Made by a program: the position numbers and the translations under genes | Notes under the pieces: generated by a model | Databases searched by the model: none | What the model saw: only the letters and a program-made list of their open reading frames with translations | Told to the model about the DNA's origin: nothing | DNA from: Porticoccaceae bacterium | GTDB lineage: Bacteria; Pseudomonadota; Gammaproteobacteria; Pseudomonadales; Porticoccaceae | Direction: 5' to 3' | Length of the DNA: 16,158 nt | Assembly: GCA_002720735.1 (NCBI GenBank) | Contig: PBJN01000001.1 | Location: 3,574-19,731, forward strand | Shown here: positions 1-6,076 of the stretch, in pieces | How positions within the stretch are numbered: position 1 is the stretch's first letter | Layout: each line of letters begins with the position of its first letter

Positions 1-429
1 TCTGGAACGGATTCCGATAGGCCAACAGCCACAGCCAAAGCCGATAGTAAAAAGTCTGGAGGAACAAAAGCCGACAACAAAAAAGACTCCAAACGAGATT
101 CAAAAGCCAATGCAGAAAAGAAACGTGAATACGTCGAGAAGAAGGTCGCAGAAGCCAAGCAGAAAATCGCTGTTCGTATATTAGCCGCAATGGCTGATAC
201 CTATAGTGCTATCAACGAAACAACTAAAATAGCACTGATGTCTAGTTTAGCAGACACAAAGAATTTTCAAGCATATTTAGACAAGCAAAATGCTTTGCCA
301 ATGGATTGGTACACTTCAGAACAGGTGTATCAGGATATGCCTATGCTATTAGATCCAGCAGGAGTACTATTTGATATGGCACAAGACAAGCTGATGGACG
401 AAATGATTATGCAACAATATGAAGATTAA
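1..429 (+). CDS. Lys-rich conserved phage protein, C-terminal part
   Basis: The frame is open from the first base of the window, so the gene starts upstream and only the last 142 residues are seen. The first 45 or so are a low-complexity Lys/Asp/Ser/Ala linker (many GCC, AAA and GAC codons), followed by a helical stretch (EKKREYVEKKVAEAKQKI) and a folded-looking acidic C-terminus ending QQYED. The Met at position 190 is internal and has no Shine-Dalgarno sequence, so it is not the start. I recall similar C-termini ('TKIALMSSLAD..') in uncharacterised proteins of marine T4-like phages. No catalytic motif is visible. The late-type promoter just downstream suggests a late or virion-associated neighbourhood. 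Confidence 0.75.
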   Translation, partial: SGTDSDRPTATAKADSKKSGGTKADNKKDSKRDSKANAEKKREYVEKKVAEAKQKIAVRILAAMADTYSAINETTKIALMSSLADTKNFQAYLDKQNALPMDWYTSEQVYQDMPMLLDPAGVLFDMAQDKLMDEMIMQQYED

Positions 430-448
430 CTTGCATTTAGTTAAGATT

Positions 449-463
449 TATAATAAATACTAG
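449..463 (+). promoter_or_regulatory. Late-type promoter motif
   Basis: TATAATAAATACTAG lies 12 bases before the next start codon, right before the GAGGAG ribosome site. It contains AATAAATA, close to the T4 late promoter TATAAATA. The same 15-mer occurs once more, on the other strand at 2434-2448, ahead of the leftward cluster. No -35 box is needed or seen. Confidence 0.65.
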
Positions 464-475
464 AGGAGAACATAA

Positions 476-946
476 ATGGCAGAAATAGAATACAAAGGTA
501 TAAAAGTAGGTGGCAGTAAGCTATTGCTTGTTGTACCATTAATAGGAACAATCATAGGTGGACTATGGGGAGGCTTTGAGCTTTTCAATAGATACCAAAT
601 GATGGAAAAGAAAATAGACTCTTATGTTGCTCCAGACCTTAGTGGGTTCGATAAGAAGTTAGCACTTGTACAGTCCGAACTAGACATGGTACTTGAAGAA
701 GTAACACTGGTGGCTGATGTGGCTAAAGAGCTCAAGAACGACTTACGTGGTGATGTTAGACGTATTGAAAAGATCGTAGAAGATGTTGAATCAAGAGTTA
801 AGAACGACAGTAGAGAACTTAACACAGACATCAGCGATGCAATTAAAGATATCAAACAAGAAATGGCTGAGCTTGAAGCGAAGATTGAAAAGCAAATTAA
901 AACTGCTTTAGAAAATCCTTTAAGTAATATGGCAACTACAAAGTAG
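476..946 (+). CDS. Membrane-anchored coiled-coil protein
   Basis: 156 residues. A hydrophobic segment at about residues 15-37 (LLLVVPLIGTIIGGLWGGF) is followed by a charged, mostly helical tail from 40 to 145 with heptad-like Leu/Val spacing, so it should be a single-pass protein with a long coiled coil. The Shine-Dalgarno sequence GAGGAG precedes the ATG by 7 bases. The N-terminus (MAEIEYKGIKVGGSKLLL) resembles an uncharacterised protein of marine T4-like phages. The layout would fit a spanin-like or membrane-tethered virion or lysis factor, but no sequence motif proves that. Transcribed with the late block. Confidence 0.85.
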   Translation: MAEIEYKGIKVGGSKLLLVVPLIGTIIGGLWGGFELFNRYQMMEKKIDSYVAPDLSGFDKKLALVQSELDMVLEEVTLVADVAKELKNDLRGDVRRIEKIVEDVESRVKNDSRELNTDISDAIKDIKQEMAELEAKIEKQIKTALENPLSNMATTK

Positions 947-954
947 TTTACCCC

Positions 955-1353
955 TTAATTTTTTACGTGTTTACTTGGTTTAAATCCGTTAGCAGGATTT
1001 AGCTCTAAGCCAGTCACTACAATACAAGCAGAGTTTGTTTCAGGGAACAATGCAATGATGCTCCAAGTCTTTGACACTGGATTCAATGCCATTACTCCTG
1101 GTTGTTGTAAGATTCTTCCATCTGGGATTGGGACAAAAACAATCATGTTTGCTAATGGTTGCTCTTTATACTTTGTAATGGTTCCCATGACAGCATCCAT
1201 GCTACCACAATCTGTAAGAATAGGTAACTTCATAAACGCACTTGGTTCTTGCGGTGCCTGTTCTGGTCTTGGTGTTGGCTGGTTCTCATGCTCTGCAAAG
1301 GCAGTCACAGAAAAGAATGACAACAGAATTGCTATTAATATATTTTTAATCAT
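955..1353 (-). CDS. Exported protein of unknown function
   Basis: 132 residues with a clear Sec signal peptide: a Lys at position 3, hydrophobic residues 4-17, and cleavage after Ala20 (TAFA|EHEN). A Pro/Gln-rich linker follows, then a compact domain with two Cys (in TDCGS and SACIV) that could form a disulfide in the periplasm. GGAGG lies 7 bases before the ATG. It is the last gene of a leftward cluster, with a late-type motif (1388-1398) inside the end of the upstream gene. Similar exported proteins exist in marine phages, as I recall, but without known function. Confidence 0.85.
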   Translation of the reverse strand: MIKNILIAILLSFFSVTAFAEHENQPTPRPEQAPQEPSAFMKLPILTDCGSMDAVMGTITKYKEQPLANMIVFVPIPDGRILQQPGVMALNPVSKTWSIIALFPETNSACIVVTGLELNPANGFKPSKHVKN

Positions 1354-1384
1354 GACGCATACCTCCTTCGTGGATGCTACTTTT

Positions 1385-1924
1385 TTACAAGTATTTAGAG
1401 AACGTTTGTTTACTACAAAGGTCGACAGCTTTTAAATACTGATCGTCTCCGTTGTAATCAAATATCGAATGATTACTTGGTTTATCTAATACAAGCCAAG
1501 CACGTTCTTCTATTTCTCGAGCTAGTTGTTGTTCAGTCCATATACTCATACCAGCAAACATTCTCCAGCCCTTTGGAGTGTTGCCTGTGGATAACTTTTC
1601 AATCATTAACATATCACTTGTCATTGCAAGTTCACCACTTTGTAAAGTATTTGTACTTTGCCATTCATTGGTGTGTAATAATAACACAGATGTCTCACTT
1701 ACTGGTCCGCCTTTATGAACAAAGGTTTCATCCAGTTGTGGATCAAATGGAATATCTTTTAATAATCCTAAACTGCTACACTTAAACTCAGACGGCTTGT
1801 TAAGAATGACACCAATCACCGATCCATCATCACGTTGTTCATAGATGTAAACAACTGCTCTGGTGAATACAGGATTAGCATTTAGAATAGGTCCTGCTAC
1901 TAACAGTTTCCCTCTGTATGTCAT
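1385..1924 (-). CDS. AlgH/YqgE (UPF0301) family protein
   Basis: 179 residues, the usual length for the YqgE/AlgH family. Family marks visible are GKLLVAGPIL near the N-terminus, NPVFTRAVVYIYE, GVILNKPS at about 38-45, the GGPV loop, VLLLHT, and the C-terminal FAGMSIWTEQQLAREIEERAWLV. I chose ATG 1924 over an upstream in-frame ATG (1954): 1924 aligns with the family start, is preceded by GGAG, and lies one base after the stop of the upstream gene, which indicates translational coupling. The cellular role of the family is unsettled (it is named after alginate regulation in Pseudomonas); the role in a phage is unknown, and 'transcriptional regulator' would be an over-claim. Confidence 0.85.
   Translation of the reverse strand: MTYRGKLLVAGPILNANPVFTRAVVYIYEQRDDGSVIGVILNKPSEFKCSSLGLLKDIPFDPQLDETFVHKGGPVSETSVLLLHTNEWQSTNTLQSGELAMTSDMLMIEKLSTGNTPKGWRMFAGMSIWTEQQLAREIEERAWLVLDKPSNHSIFDYNGDDQYLKAVDLCSKQTFSKYL
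1388..1398 (-). promoter_or_regulatory. Late-type promoter motif (leftward)
   Basis: CTAAATACTTG on the minus strand lies within the last codons of the AlgH-like gene, 35 bases before the exported-protein start. It matches the TAAATACT core seen at 449-463 and 2434-2448. Confidence 0.5.
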
Positions 1925-1925
1925 T

Positions 1926-2165
1926 TTAACTCCAGTCTGGTAGTGGTCCGCCATATTTCTTTCCTTTAATCTTCTTTCCGCCTACCGTTACACGTTTCTT
2001 GCCAACTTTATGGCTCTTATCTCCTGATCGTGTTCGTAGACCTTGTGATTTGCATGAAGCAAGGTTAGAGGCACCGAGAGCAGAGTCTGGTCTCGATGAT
2101 CTACATAACTTCTTAGATGCCTGTGCTTCAAGCTCAGCATTCGTGTCTAAATCAACTATTCTCAT
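1926..2165 (-). CDS. Small basic conserved phage protein (GKKYGGPLPDWS)
   Basis: 79 residues. The N-terminal third is acidic/neutral with Ala-rich helix; the rest is very basic (KSHKVGKKRVTVGGKKIKGKKY) and ends in GGPLPDWS. I recall near-identical C-termini in uncharacterised proteins of T4-like marine phages, hence a conserved family. The basic tail suggests nucleic-acid or virion binding, which is only inference. The ATG has a poor ribosome site, and a GTAAATACTA late-type motif lies only 5-15 bases upstream, so the real mRNA leader would be very short. The stop codon is one base before the AlgH-like start. Confidence 0.8.
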   Translation of the reverse strand: MRIVDLDTNAELEAQASKKLCRSSRPDSALGASNLASCKSQGLRTRSGDKSHKVGKKRVTVGGKKIKGKKYGGPLPDWS

Positions 2166-2170
2166 TACAA

Positions 2171-2180
2171 TAGTATTTAC
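2171..2180 (-). promoter_or_regulatory. Possible late-type promoter motif (leftward)
   Basis: GTAAATACTA on the minus strand, sharing TAAATACT with the other late motifs. It lies so close to the start codon at 2165 that transcription would begin at or next to it; it may instead be chance. Confidence 0.3.
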
Positions 2181-2389
2181 CTATATTTGTCTGCAGGGTT
2201 TTCATAACTGTCTCTTTCGTTACATAATCTAAATGTTAGCACTTTTCTCGGTCCTTTCGTTGTATTAACAGAGATGTCACCTGATTTGTCGAAGTATTCT
2301 ATCTTTGTTATCTTTGCTCGTTCGTGTTTACCTATAAGAATTTCTTGCCCAACTTGTAGGTTGAGGTTAAGTTGTTTAATATGTGCCAT
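2177..2389 (-). CDS. Small conserved phage protein, KOW/SH3-like
   Basis: 70 residues from ATG 2389, which has AAAGGAGA 6 bases upstream; an upstream in-frame ATG (2410) has no such site. The sequence is beta-rich: VGQEILIGKHERAKITKIEYFDKSG then SVNTTKGPRKVLTFRL, as in small SH3-like or KOW-like barrels, and it ends PADKYR. I recall this type from marine T4-like phages without known function. It is the first gene of the leftward cluster and has its own late-type promoter at 2434-2448. Confidence 0.8.
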   Translation of the reverse strand: MAHIKQLNLNLQVGQEILIGKHERAKITKIEYFDKSGDISVNTTKGPRKVLTFRLCNERDSYENPADKYR

Positions 2390-2433
2390 TGGAGTCTCCT
2401 TTCGGACCATTGAACATGGTCATCGAGATTGTA

Positions 2434-2448
2434 CTAGTATTTATTATA
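2434..2448 (-). promoter_or_regulatory. Late-type promoter motif (leftward)
   Basis: Minus-strand TATAATAAATACTAG, identical over 15 bases to 449-463. It drives the leftward cluster beginning at 2389. A 12-bp repeat (AGGCCCCGCTGT on the plus strand) directly abuts its upstream side. Confidence 0.65.
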
Positions 2449-2459
2449 GGCCCCGCTGT
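2448..2459 (+). repeat. 12-bp dispersed repeat, copy 1
   Basis: AGGCCCCGCTGT, one of three exact copies in the window (others 3131-3142 and 14595-14606). Its GC-rich composition stands out from the AT-rich surroundings. Copies 1 and 2 flank the HemD-like gene in the same orientation. Confidence 0.7.
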
Positions 2460-2531
2460 AACAATTCCAAATAAATTGGTTTAGTCTGTTTGTAACATAC
2501 CTGTAGGGCTATTACATAAGTAATTTTGCAT

Positions 2532-3125
2532 ATGAACATTTATACACAATTAAATGAACCAAAAGATCTAGATGCAGGTAGTAAATGGTTACCATGCCTA
2601 CAAACAACGCCGGTTAAACACAGGCAGGCGTGGCCAGAAGCATTGTTAATAACACATATTGATGCAATTAAACACTATGATTATGATATAGTGCCTTTGC
2701 TTAACCAGAACGTGCATTGTATTGGACCAAAGACCTACGACAGACTAAAAGATATGGGCTTTGCCAACGTAAATTTGCATGGCTTGTATGCAGAAGATAT
2801 AAAGATATCATCAATGCCTATAACACCTTGCACATGGTTACACGGCGATCGTTATAGCAAAGACTTTAGTACCTTCACTGGCGTCACTGCTATCCAAACG
2901 TACGAGACGTCACTGCTTGAGTCTTCACTGTCCGAAATTAGAAAGATGGTCACTGACGGTAACCCACCAGATAAAATTTATGTTTACTCTAACCTTGTAT
3001 GTGAGGGGTTGCAGGACCTAGACTGGCCACAGACAGAATTGGTTCATGTTGAATCTTGCAAATCAGTTGATGCTGGTAAGTGGTTGAAAACAAAGAGTTT
3101 TTACCCAGGTCAAGAAACAAATTAA
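2532..3125 (+). CDS. HemD-like (uroporphyrinogen-III synthase fold) protein
   Basis: 197 residues; bacterial HemD is usually about 240-260. The order of segments fits HemD: an N-terminal strand and PV (27-28), ALLITHIDAI (38-46, like the 'FTS.nAV' segment), VHCIGPKTYDRLKDMGF (61-77, like 'vaaVGpaTaeaLrelGf'), YAEDI (86-90), TWLHGDRYSKDF (101-112, like 'lrG...s..l'), IQTYET (121-126, like 'vYet') and IYVYS (149-153). Uroporphyrinogen-III synthase cyclises hydroxymethylbilane in tetrapyrrole synthesis; whether this short version does so is unproven. The ATG at 2532 is preferred to TTG 2526; no good Shine-Dalgarno sequence or early promoter is seen. Flanked by 12-bp direct repeats. Confidence 0.6.
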   Translation: MNIYTQLNEPKDLDAGSKWLPCLQTTPVKHRQAWPEALLITHIDAIKHYDYDIVPLLNQNVHCIGPKTYDRLKDMGFANVNLHGLYAEDIKISSMPITPCTWLHGDRYSKDFSTFTGVTAIQTYETSLLESSLSEIRKMVTDGNPPDKIYVYSNLVCEGLQDLDWPQTELVHVESCKSVDAGKWLKTKSFYPGQETN

Positions 3126-3130
3126 CCAAA

Positions 3131-3142
3131 AGGCCCCGCTGT
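3131..3142 (+). repeat. 12-bp dispersed repeat, copy 2
   Basis: AGGCCCCGCTGT again, 6 bases after the HemD-like stop codon. This copy is also the left arm of the hairpin at 3132-3149. Confidence 0.7.
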
Positions 3143-3149
3143 TAGGGCC
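3132..3149. terminator. GC-rich hairpin after the HemD-like gene
   Basis: GGCCC (3132-3136) pairs with GGGCC (3145-3149) across an 8-base loop. On the plus strand it is not followed by a T-run; on the minus strand it is followed by TTTT. It may end plus-strand transcription weakly or act leftward. Confidence 0.35.
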
Positions 3150-3241
3150 ACCACCAATCCAAAGAAACCTTCCATTTTATGGGCGGTTGCGACCTTCATG
3201 AGGCCTTCCACGGTCTGTCGAAAAATATTTTCCAAAAGAGG

Positions 3242-3270
3242 TTGACTTTTTTATTTCCTGAGCTTATATT
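3242..3270 (+). promoter_or_regulatory. Early sigma70-type promoter
   Basis: TTGACT (3242-3247), 17 bp, TATATT (3265-3270), preceded by GG as in most early promoters here. The predicted start of transcription (about 3277) falls right at the first ATG, implying a leaderless mRNA. Confidence 0.75.
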
Positions 3271-3277
3271 AAAGTAT

Positions 3278-3511
3278 ATGATGAGAACAATTACAATAAT
3301 TTGGTTTTCGTTTTTGGTTATGATCTCGGTCATGACTCACAATGCGATGGCCAATGAAGAAACATGGTCTAACAAGATCAATAATTGGGTTGTTAATGAG
3401 ATAGAAGAGACTAAAGAATACCAAAAGAATAGTTGGGCAGAAGGCAAAGCCCAGTTAGGTAGAAATTGGAATTCAATCAAGAATCTTTTTTCAAACATTA
3501 AGGCACAATAA
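3278..3511 (+). CDS. Small exported protein
   Basis: 77 residues from ATG 3278 (or 76 from the adjacent ATG 3281). The start fits a signal peptide: MMRT, hydrophobic core ITIIWFSFLVMISVM, then NAMA|NEETW. The mature part of about 50 residues is charged and helical, with regularly spaced Trp (TWSNKI, NNWVV, SWAEG, NWNSI). Longer upstream starts lie before the promoter and are excluded. There is no Shine-Dalgarno sequence, and the promoter places the RNA start at the ATG. It is followed after 29 bases by a lipoprotein gene on the same transcript. Function unknown; a periplasmic role such as exclusion of other phages is only a guess. Confidence 0.75.
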   Translation: MMRTITIIWFSFLVMISVMTHNAMANEETWSNKINNWVVNEIEETKEYQKNSWAEGKAQLGRNWNSIKNLFSNIKAQ

Positions 3512-3540
3512 ATTAAACAAAGGCTGAGGAGGCCTAGCAA

Positions 3541-3789
3541 ATGAAGAAACTGATATCACTATTATTACTAGGCCTCGTCACTACGGGTTGCTCCGTATCC
3601 TCACTGACGACAAATCCGAAATACGAATGGCTCACTGGCGGAAAGGCCGCCTATGGAGATAAGCCAGGTGATGTATGTTATACCTGCGGTGAGAATTTTA
3701 TTTTCATTAAGAACGAACCACTAGGTGCTCAAAGAGAAGCGAAGCGAAATGGCTTTTATTGGGGCGGCGATCAAAATCCCAAATATTAA
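3541..3789 (+). CDS. Small lipoprotein
   Basis: 82 residues. MKK, a Leu-rich core and LVTTGC make a type II signal peptide with lipidation at Cys17. The mature part carries a CYTCGE motif (CxxC) and is polar. GAGGAGG precedes the ATG by 9 bases. It follows the exported protein in one early operon, with tRNA-Trp downstream. An early exported protein plus lipoprotein recalls superinfection-exclusion lipoproteins such as T5 Llp, or an inner/outer spanin pair; early expression favours the former, but no homology is seen to either. Confidence 0.8.
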   Translation: MKKLISLLLLGLVTTGCSVSSLTTNPKYEWLTGGKAAYGDKPGDVCYTCGENFIFIKNEPLGAQREAKRNGFYWGGDQNPKY

Positions 3790-3794
3790 ATTAA

Positions 3795-3868
3795 GGGGGA
3801 GTGGTATAATGGTATTACACGGGTCTCCAAAACCTTAGATCGGGGTTCGATTCCTCGCTCCTCTGCCA
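3795..3868 (+). tRNA. tRNA-Trp (CCA)
   Basis: A 74-base cloverleaf. The acceptor stem GGGGGAG pairs with CTCCTCT (two G-U pairs); T-arm CGGGG-TTCGATT-CCTCG; anticodon loop CTCCAAA with anticodon CCA (3827-3829); G73 discriminator as in bacterial tRNA-Trp; CCA tail encoded. The anticodon stem has four pairs plus a C-U mismatch at its base. It lies just after the lipoprotein gene. Confidence 0.88.
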
Positions 3869-3931
3869 AACTTTTTTTAATCTTTTTTCCAAAAGCCAAT
3901 AAAATCAATGGTTTACAAGGCCAAAAAAAGG

Positions 3932-3960
3932 TTGACCTTTTGAGCATTAGGCCTTATACT
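3932..3960 (+). promoter_or_regulatory. Early sigma70-type promoter
   Basis: TTGACC (3932-3937), 17 bp, TATACT (3955-3960), preceded by GG. It gives a leader of about 30 bases ending in AGAGGGCAAAAATT before ATG 3998. Confidence 0.85.
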
Positions 3961-3997
3961 ATAAACATAATAAGAAATTAGGCAGAGGGCAAAAATT

Positions 3998-4543
3998 ATG
4001 TTAGAACTTATCAAAGAAATCAAATCCAGAAACATTAAAACAAAGGCTTGGGTCGCAGAAGATCCTAAGAACCGTTGGGCAGGTCTTTACATAGAAGACG
4101 AAGCCCATTGGGTTGAGAGGGGTATCACTACCCTTGCTGATCTCGAAAGAGATGAGTTGGCCACTTATATATACGAAGGCCACAAGGATGCCTTTGGCAC
4201 AAAAGGTCGTCACTACGACTTTGACAGCATGACTCTTCAGGAGTTGAAAGATGAGGCTGACTATATTAGTAAGGCCGCGAACGAAACATTTGAGCGAGAA
4301 GAAGCTCATAAGAAAGAGTGCCTTAAGGAGTTTAAGGATCTCGTTCAAAAGACGATTGCCAATGGGGCTGGCAATGAGGAAACTGCCTTAAGGTGGTTAA
4401 GCGAGGGAGAAAAATTTTATCACATCCAGGACATTGAATCCTGGGTTTGGGATTACGGTATTCTTTTTACCGACTACGGTAGAGAGCTTGTTAAAAAACT
4501 CGAAGGCATTGTGACCTTCGAAGAATGGAAGGAGGCTGTATAA
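3998..4543 (+). CDS. Conserved marine-phage protein of unknown function
   Basis: 181 residues, mostly helical and acidic. Recognisable stretches are GITTLADLERDELATYIYEGHKDAFG, GRHYDFDSMTLQELKDE, a Glu/Lys-rich helix at about 90-120, and DIESWVWDYGIL near the C-terminus. I recall the 'G.RPRHY...SMT.EEL' and 'DIE.FV...GI' pattern from uncharacterised proteins of marine T4-like phages. AGAGGG lies 9 bases before the ATG. The first gene after an early promoter; its stop overlaps the next start by one base (TAATG). Confidence 0.88.
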   Translation: MLELIKEIKSRNIKTKAWVAEDPKNRWAGLYIEDEAHWVERGITTLADLERDELATYIYEGHKDAFGTKGRHYDFDSMTLQELKDEADYISKAANETFEREEAHKKECLKEFKDLVQKTIANGAGNEETALRWLSEGEKFYHIQDIESWVWDYGILFTDYGRELVKKLEGIVTFEEWKEAV

Positions 4544-4821
4544 TGGGCTTAGAAACTCATGCGATAGTTGAAATCAAAGAAAGGTTTCACAAAGAAGGAA
4601 ATGCCATGCCACATATGAATTGGGAGTATGGTACATTATATATTGATACCAATAGTCAGGAGGACTTGGATACCATCAAAGATGTAATGTTAAATGAAGT
4701 CCTAGTACCTGGCTGTGATGTTCAGTTTAATTGCTTAAAGGCTACCAAAACTGAGCCTTGGGACCAGTGGGCAATGGATATTATCCATAAAAATAGCGAC
4801 ATCTTAGAGGTTGACAAATAA
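4543..4821 (+). CDS. Small early protein, unknown
   Basis: 92 residues starting MGLETH; an in-frame ATG 18 bases upstream is less likely because GGAGG lies between them and serves ATG 4543. Its A overlaps the previous stop (TAATG). Mixed alpha/beta composition with no familiar motif. The final codons (Glu-Val-Asp-Lys-stop) are written by GAGGTTGACAAATAA, which is also the -35 box of the next promoter. Confidence 0.85.
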   Translation: MGLETHAIVEIKERFHKEGNAMPHMNWEYGTLYIDTNSQEDLDTIKDVMLNEVLVPGCDVQFNCLKATKTEPWDQWAMDIIHKNSDILEVDK

Positions 4822-4839
4822 TTAGACAGGCATTATATT
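4811..4839 (+). promoter_or_regulatory. Early sigma70-type promoter overlapping a stop codon
   Basis: TTGACA (4811-4816), 17 bp, TATATT (4834-4839). The -35 box lies inside the last codons of the previous gene, whose TAA is 4819-4821. Confidence 0.88.
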
Positions 4840-4859
4840 AGTATTATAGGCAATTAAAA

Positions 4860-5246
4860 ATGGAGGCTAGAAAACAAATGATAGGGCAAACAATAACACC
4901 AGAGATGGTTTCAAACATCAACACAGAAGCAAAGATGGCGGCAAAGACGGCCGTAGCAAATTTCCTAAATGATTGGAATACAAAGACAGGCGGTAATGAA
5001 TACGGCGAACCAATGTATTGTGGTTTTGCCTGGGTTGAATTACCTGACATGAAATTATCAACAAAATTAGGCAAGGCATTTGAGTCAGTGGGCTTTAAGA
5101 AAAGCTGGAGCAGAGGATTAACAATGTGGGATCCAGCAGAACACAGAGGCCAGTCAATGGATTGTAAAGAAGTAGGTGCTCAAGCCTATGCAGAAGTTTT
5201 AAGAAAATATGGCGTCAAGGCGTATATGGGATCGAGGGCAGACTAA
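4860..5246 (+). CDS. Conserved marine-phage protein (YCGFAWVEL..GSRAD)
   Basis: 128 residues from ATG 4860; ATG 4878 is a possible alternative, since GGAGG lies 11 bases before it, and the promoter allows either. Helical N-terminus, then EPMYCGFAWVELPD, a Lys-rich segment, LTMWDPAEHRGQSMDCKEVGAQAYAEVLRKYGVKAY and the end GSRAD. I recall proteins with 'YPCGFAWV', 'Q..(D/E).KE.GA.AYA' and '.SR.D' in marine T4-like phages; function unknown. It heads a seven-gene operon with overlapping genes; the next start shares its stop (TAATG). Confidence 0.85.
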   Translation: MEARKQMIGQTITPEMVSNINTEAKMAAKTAVANFLNDWNTKTGGNEYGEPMYCGFAWVELPDMKLSTKLGKAFESVGFKKSWSRGLTMWDPAEHRGQSMDCKEVGAQAYAEVLRKYGVKAYMGSRAD

Positions 5247-5635
5247 TGACAAAGAAAACAGAAATATATCCAATGAGAGAAGACCTAGGTAAGAACCTTT
5301 ATAGAAAGAAGACTTATTATACGGTCTGCATAGAACAAGATGTTTTGGCCAAAGACAAGGACGAAGCAGAACAGAAGTTCTTAGATGGTGGTGGCATAAA
5401 CTATGACAATGTCAACACGGACTTGACTTCAGAAAACGAAGGTGTTGAAACTTATATCTGTGATGCCAATTATACTGAATCAGAAGATACTGAATATCTT
5501 GGTAAGGTTGTATATGAAGATACCGAATATGCAGAAGAAGACGGTTTCGTAGAGATTGATCATTATGCTGAGGAGCATGAAGCATCACCTATGAAGGATT
5601 TCAAAGAAAAAGTTTTAGAGGGAGAAACAATATGA
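5246..5635 (+). CDS. Very acidic early protein
   Basis: 129 residues. Except for a basic start (KKTEIYPM..KNLYRKKTYYTV) it is strongly acidic, with runs such as EDTEYAEEDGFVEID. That composition suits a nucleic-acid mimic or protein-binding inhibitor, but there is no homology to prove it. The start overlaps the previous stop by one base and the end overlaps the next gene by four (ATGA), so translation is coupled. Confidence 0.85.
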   Translation: MTKKTEIYPMREDLGKNLYRKKTYYTVCIEQDVLAKDKDEAEQKFLDGGGINYDNVNTDLTSENEGVETYICDANYTESEDTEYLGKVVYEDTEYAEEDGFVEIDHYAEEHEASPMKDFKEKVLEGETI

Positions 5636-5844
5636 TAAGACAAAAGACACAGAAAGAATTGGTTATTGATCTTACTGGTCCAGATGGTAATGCCTTTGCA
5701 TTGATGGCCTATGCTAAAAGGTTAGCAGAACAATTAGGTATGAACTACCATGTGATCATAGATGAAATGAAACAGGGCGATTATGAGCACCTAGTGAAAA
5801 CATTTGATTTTCATTTTGGTGACTATGTCGTATTGGAGAGATAA
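5632..5844 (+). CDS. Conserved marine-phage protein (LTGPDGNAFALM)
   Basis: 70 residues, with KELVIDLTGPDGNAFALMAYAKRLAEQLG then IIDEMKQGDYEHLVKTFDFHFGDYVVLER. I know this family as a common uncharacterised small protein in marine T4-like phages. GGGAG lies 9 bases before ATG 5632. No enzymatic motif. Within the operon it overlaps its upstream neighbour by four bases. Confidence 0.9.
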   Translation: MIRQKTQKELVIDLTGPDGNAFALMAYAKRLAEQLGMNYHVIIDEMKQGDYEHLVKTFDFHFGDYVVLER

Positions 5845-5845
5845 T

Positions 5846-6076
5846 ATGTGGGAAGATGAATTATTCGATGAGATACAAGTAGGCGATAAGGTTTGGTATG
5901 AAACACCACAAGGCCAAACTTTCACAGCCAAGGCAGTGATGCAAGGACCACACGGTTGGGTCTGCAATAGAGGACAAGGACAGCCAGTGGTAGTGAATGA
6001 AGGTGCCAACTATCTAGGCCACAAGAAGGCAAAGAATAGGCAACCTGATTACTTGGGAAAGTGGCTGAATGCCTGA
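5846..6076 (+). CDS. Small early protein, SH3-like
   Basis: 76 residues starting MWEDELFDEIQVGDKV; ATG 5846 lies one base after the previous stop with GGAGA upstream, and an upstream in-frame start inside the previous gene is rejected. 'VGDKVWYETPQGQTFTAKAV' followed by 'GWVCNRGQGQPVVV' looks like a small beta barrel. Unknown function. Its end overlaps a 38-codon membrane ORF. Confidence 0.82.
   Translation: MWEDELFDEIQVGDKVWYETPQGQTFTAKAVMQGPHGWVCNRGQGQPVVVNEGANYLGHKKAKNRQPDYLGKWLNA

Noticed and set aside
622..855. Minus-strand Ser-rich frame opposite the coiled-coil gene
   Set aside because: A mirror of Glu/Asp/Lys codons in the real plus-strand gene; no ribosome site.
1055..1435. Plus-strand frame across the exported-protein gene
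   Set aside because: Antisense to a gene with a clear signal peptide and ribosome site; no promoter of its own.
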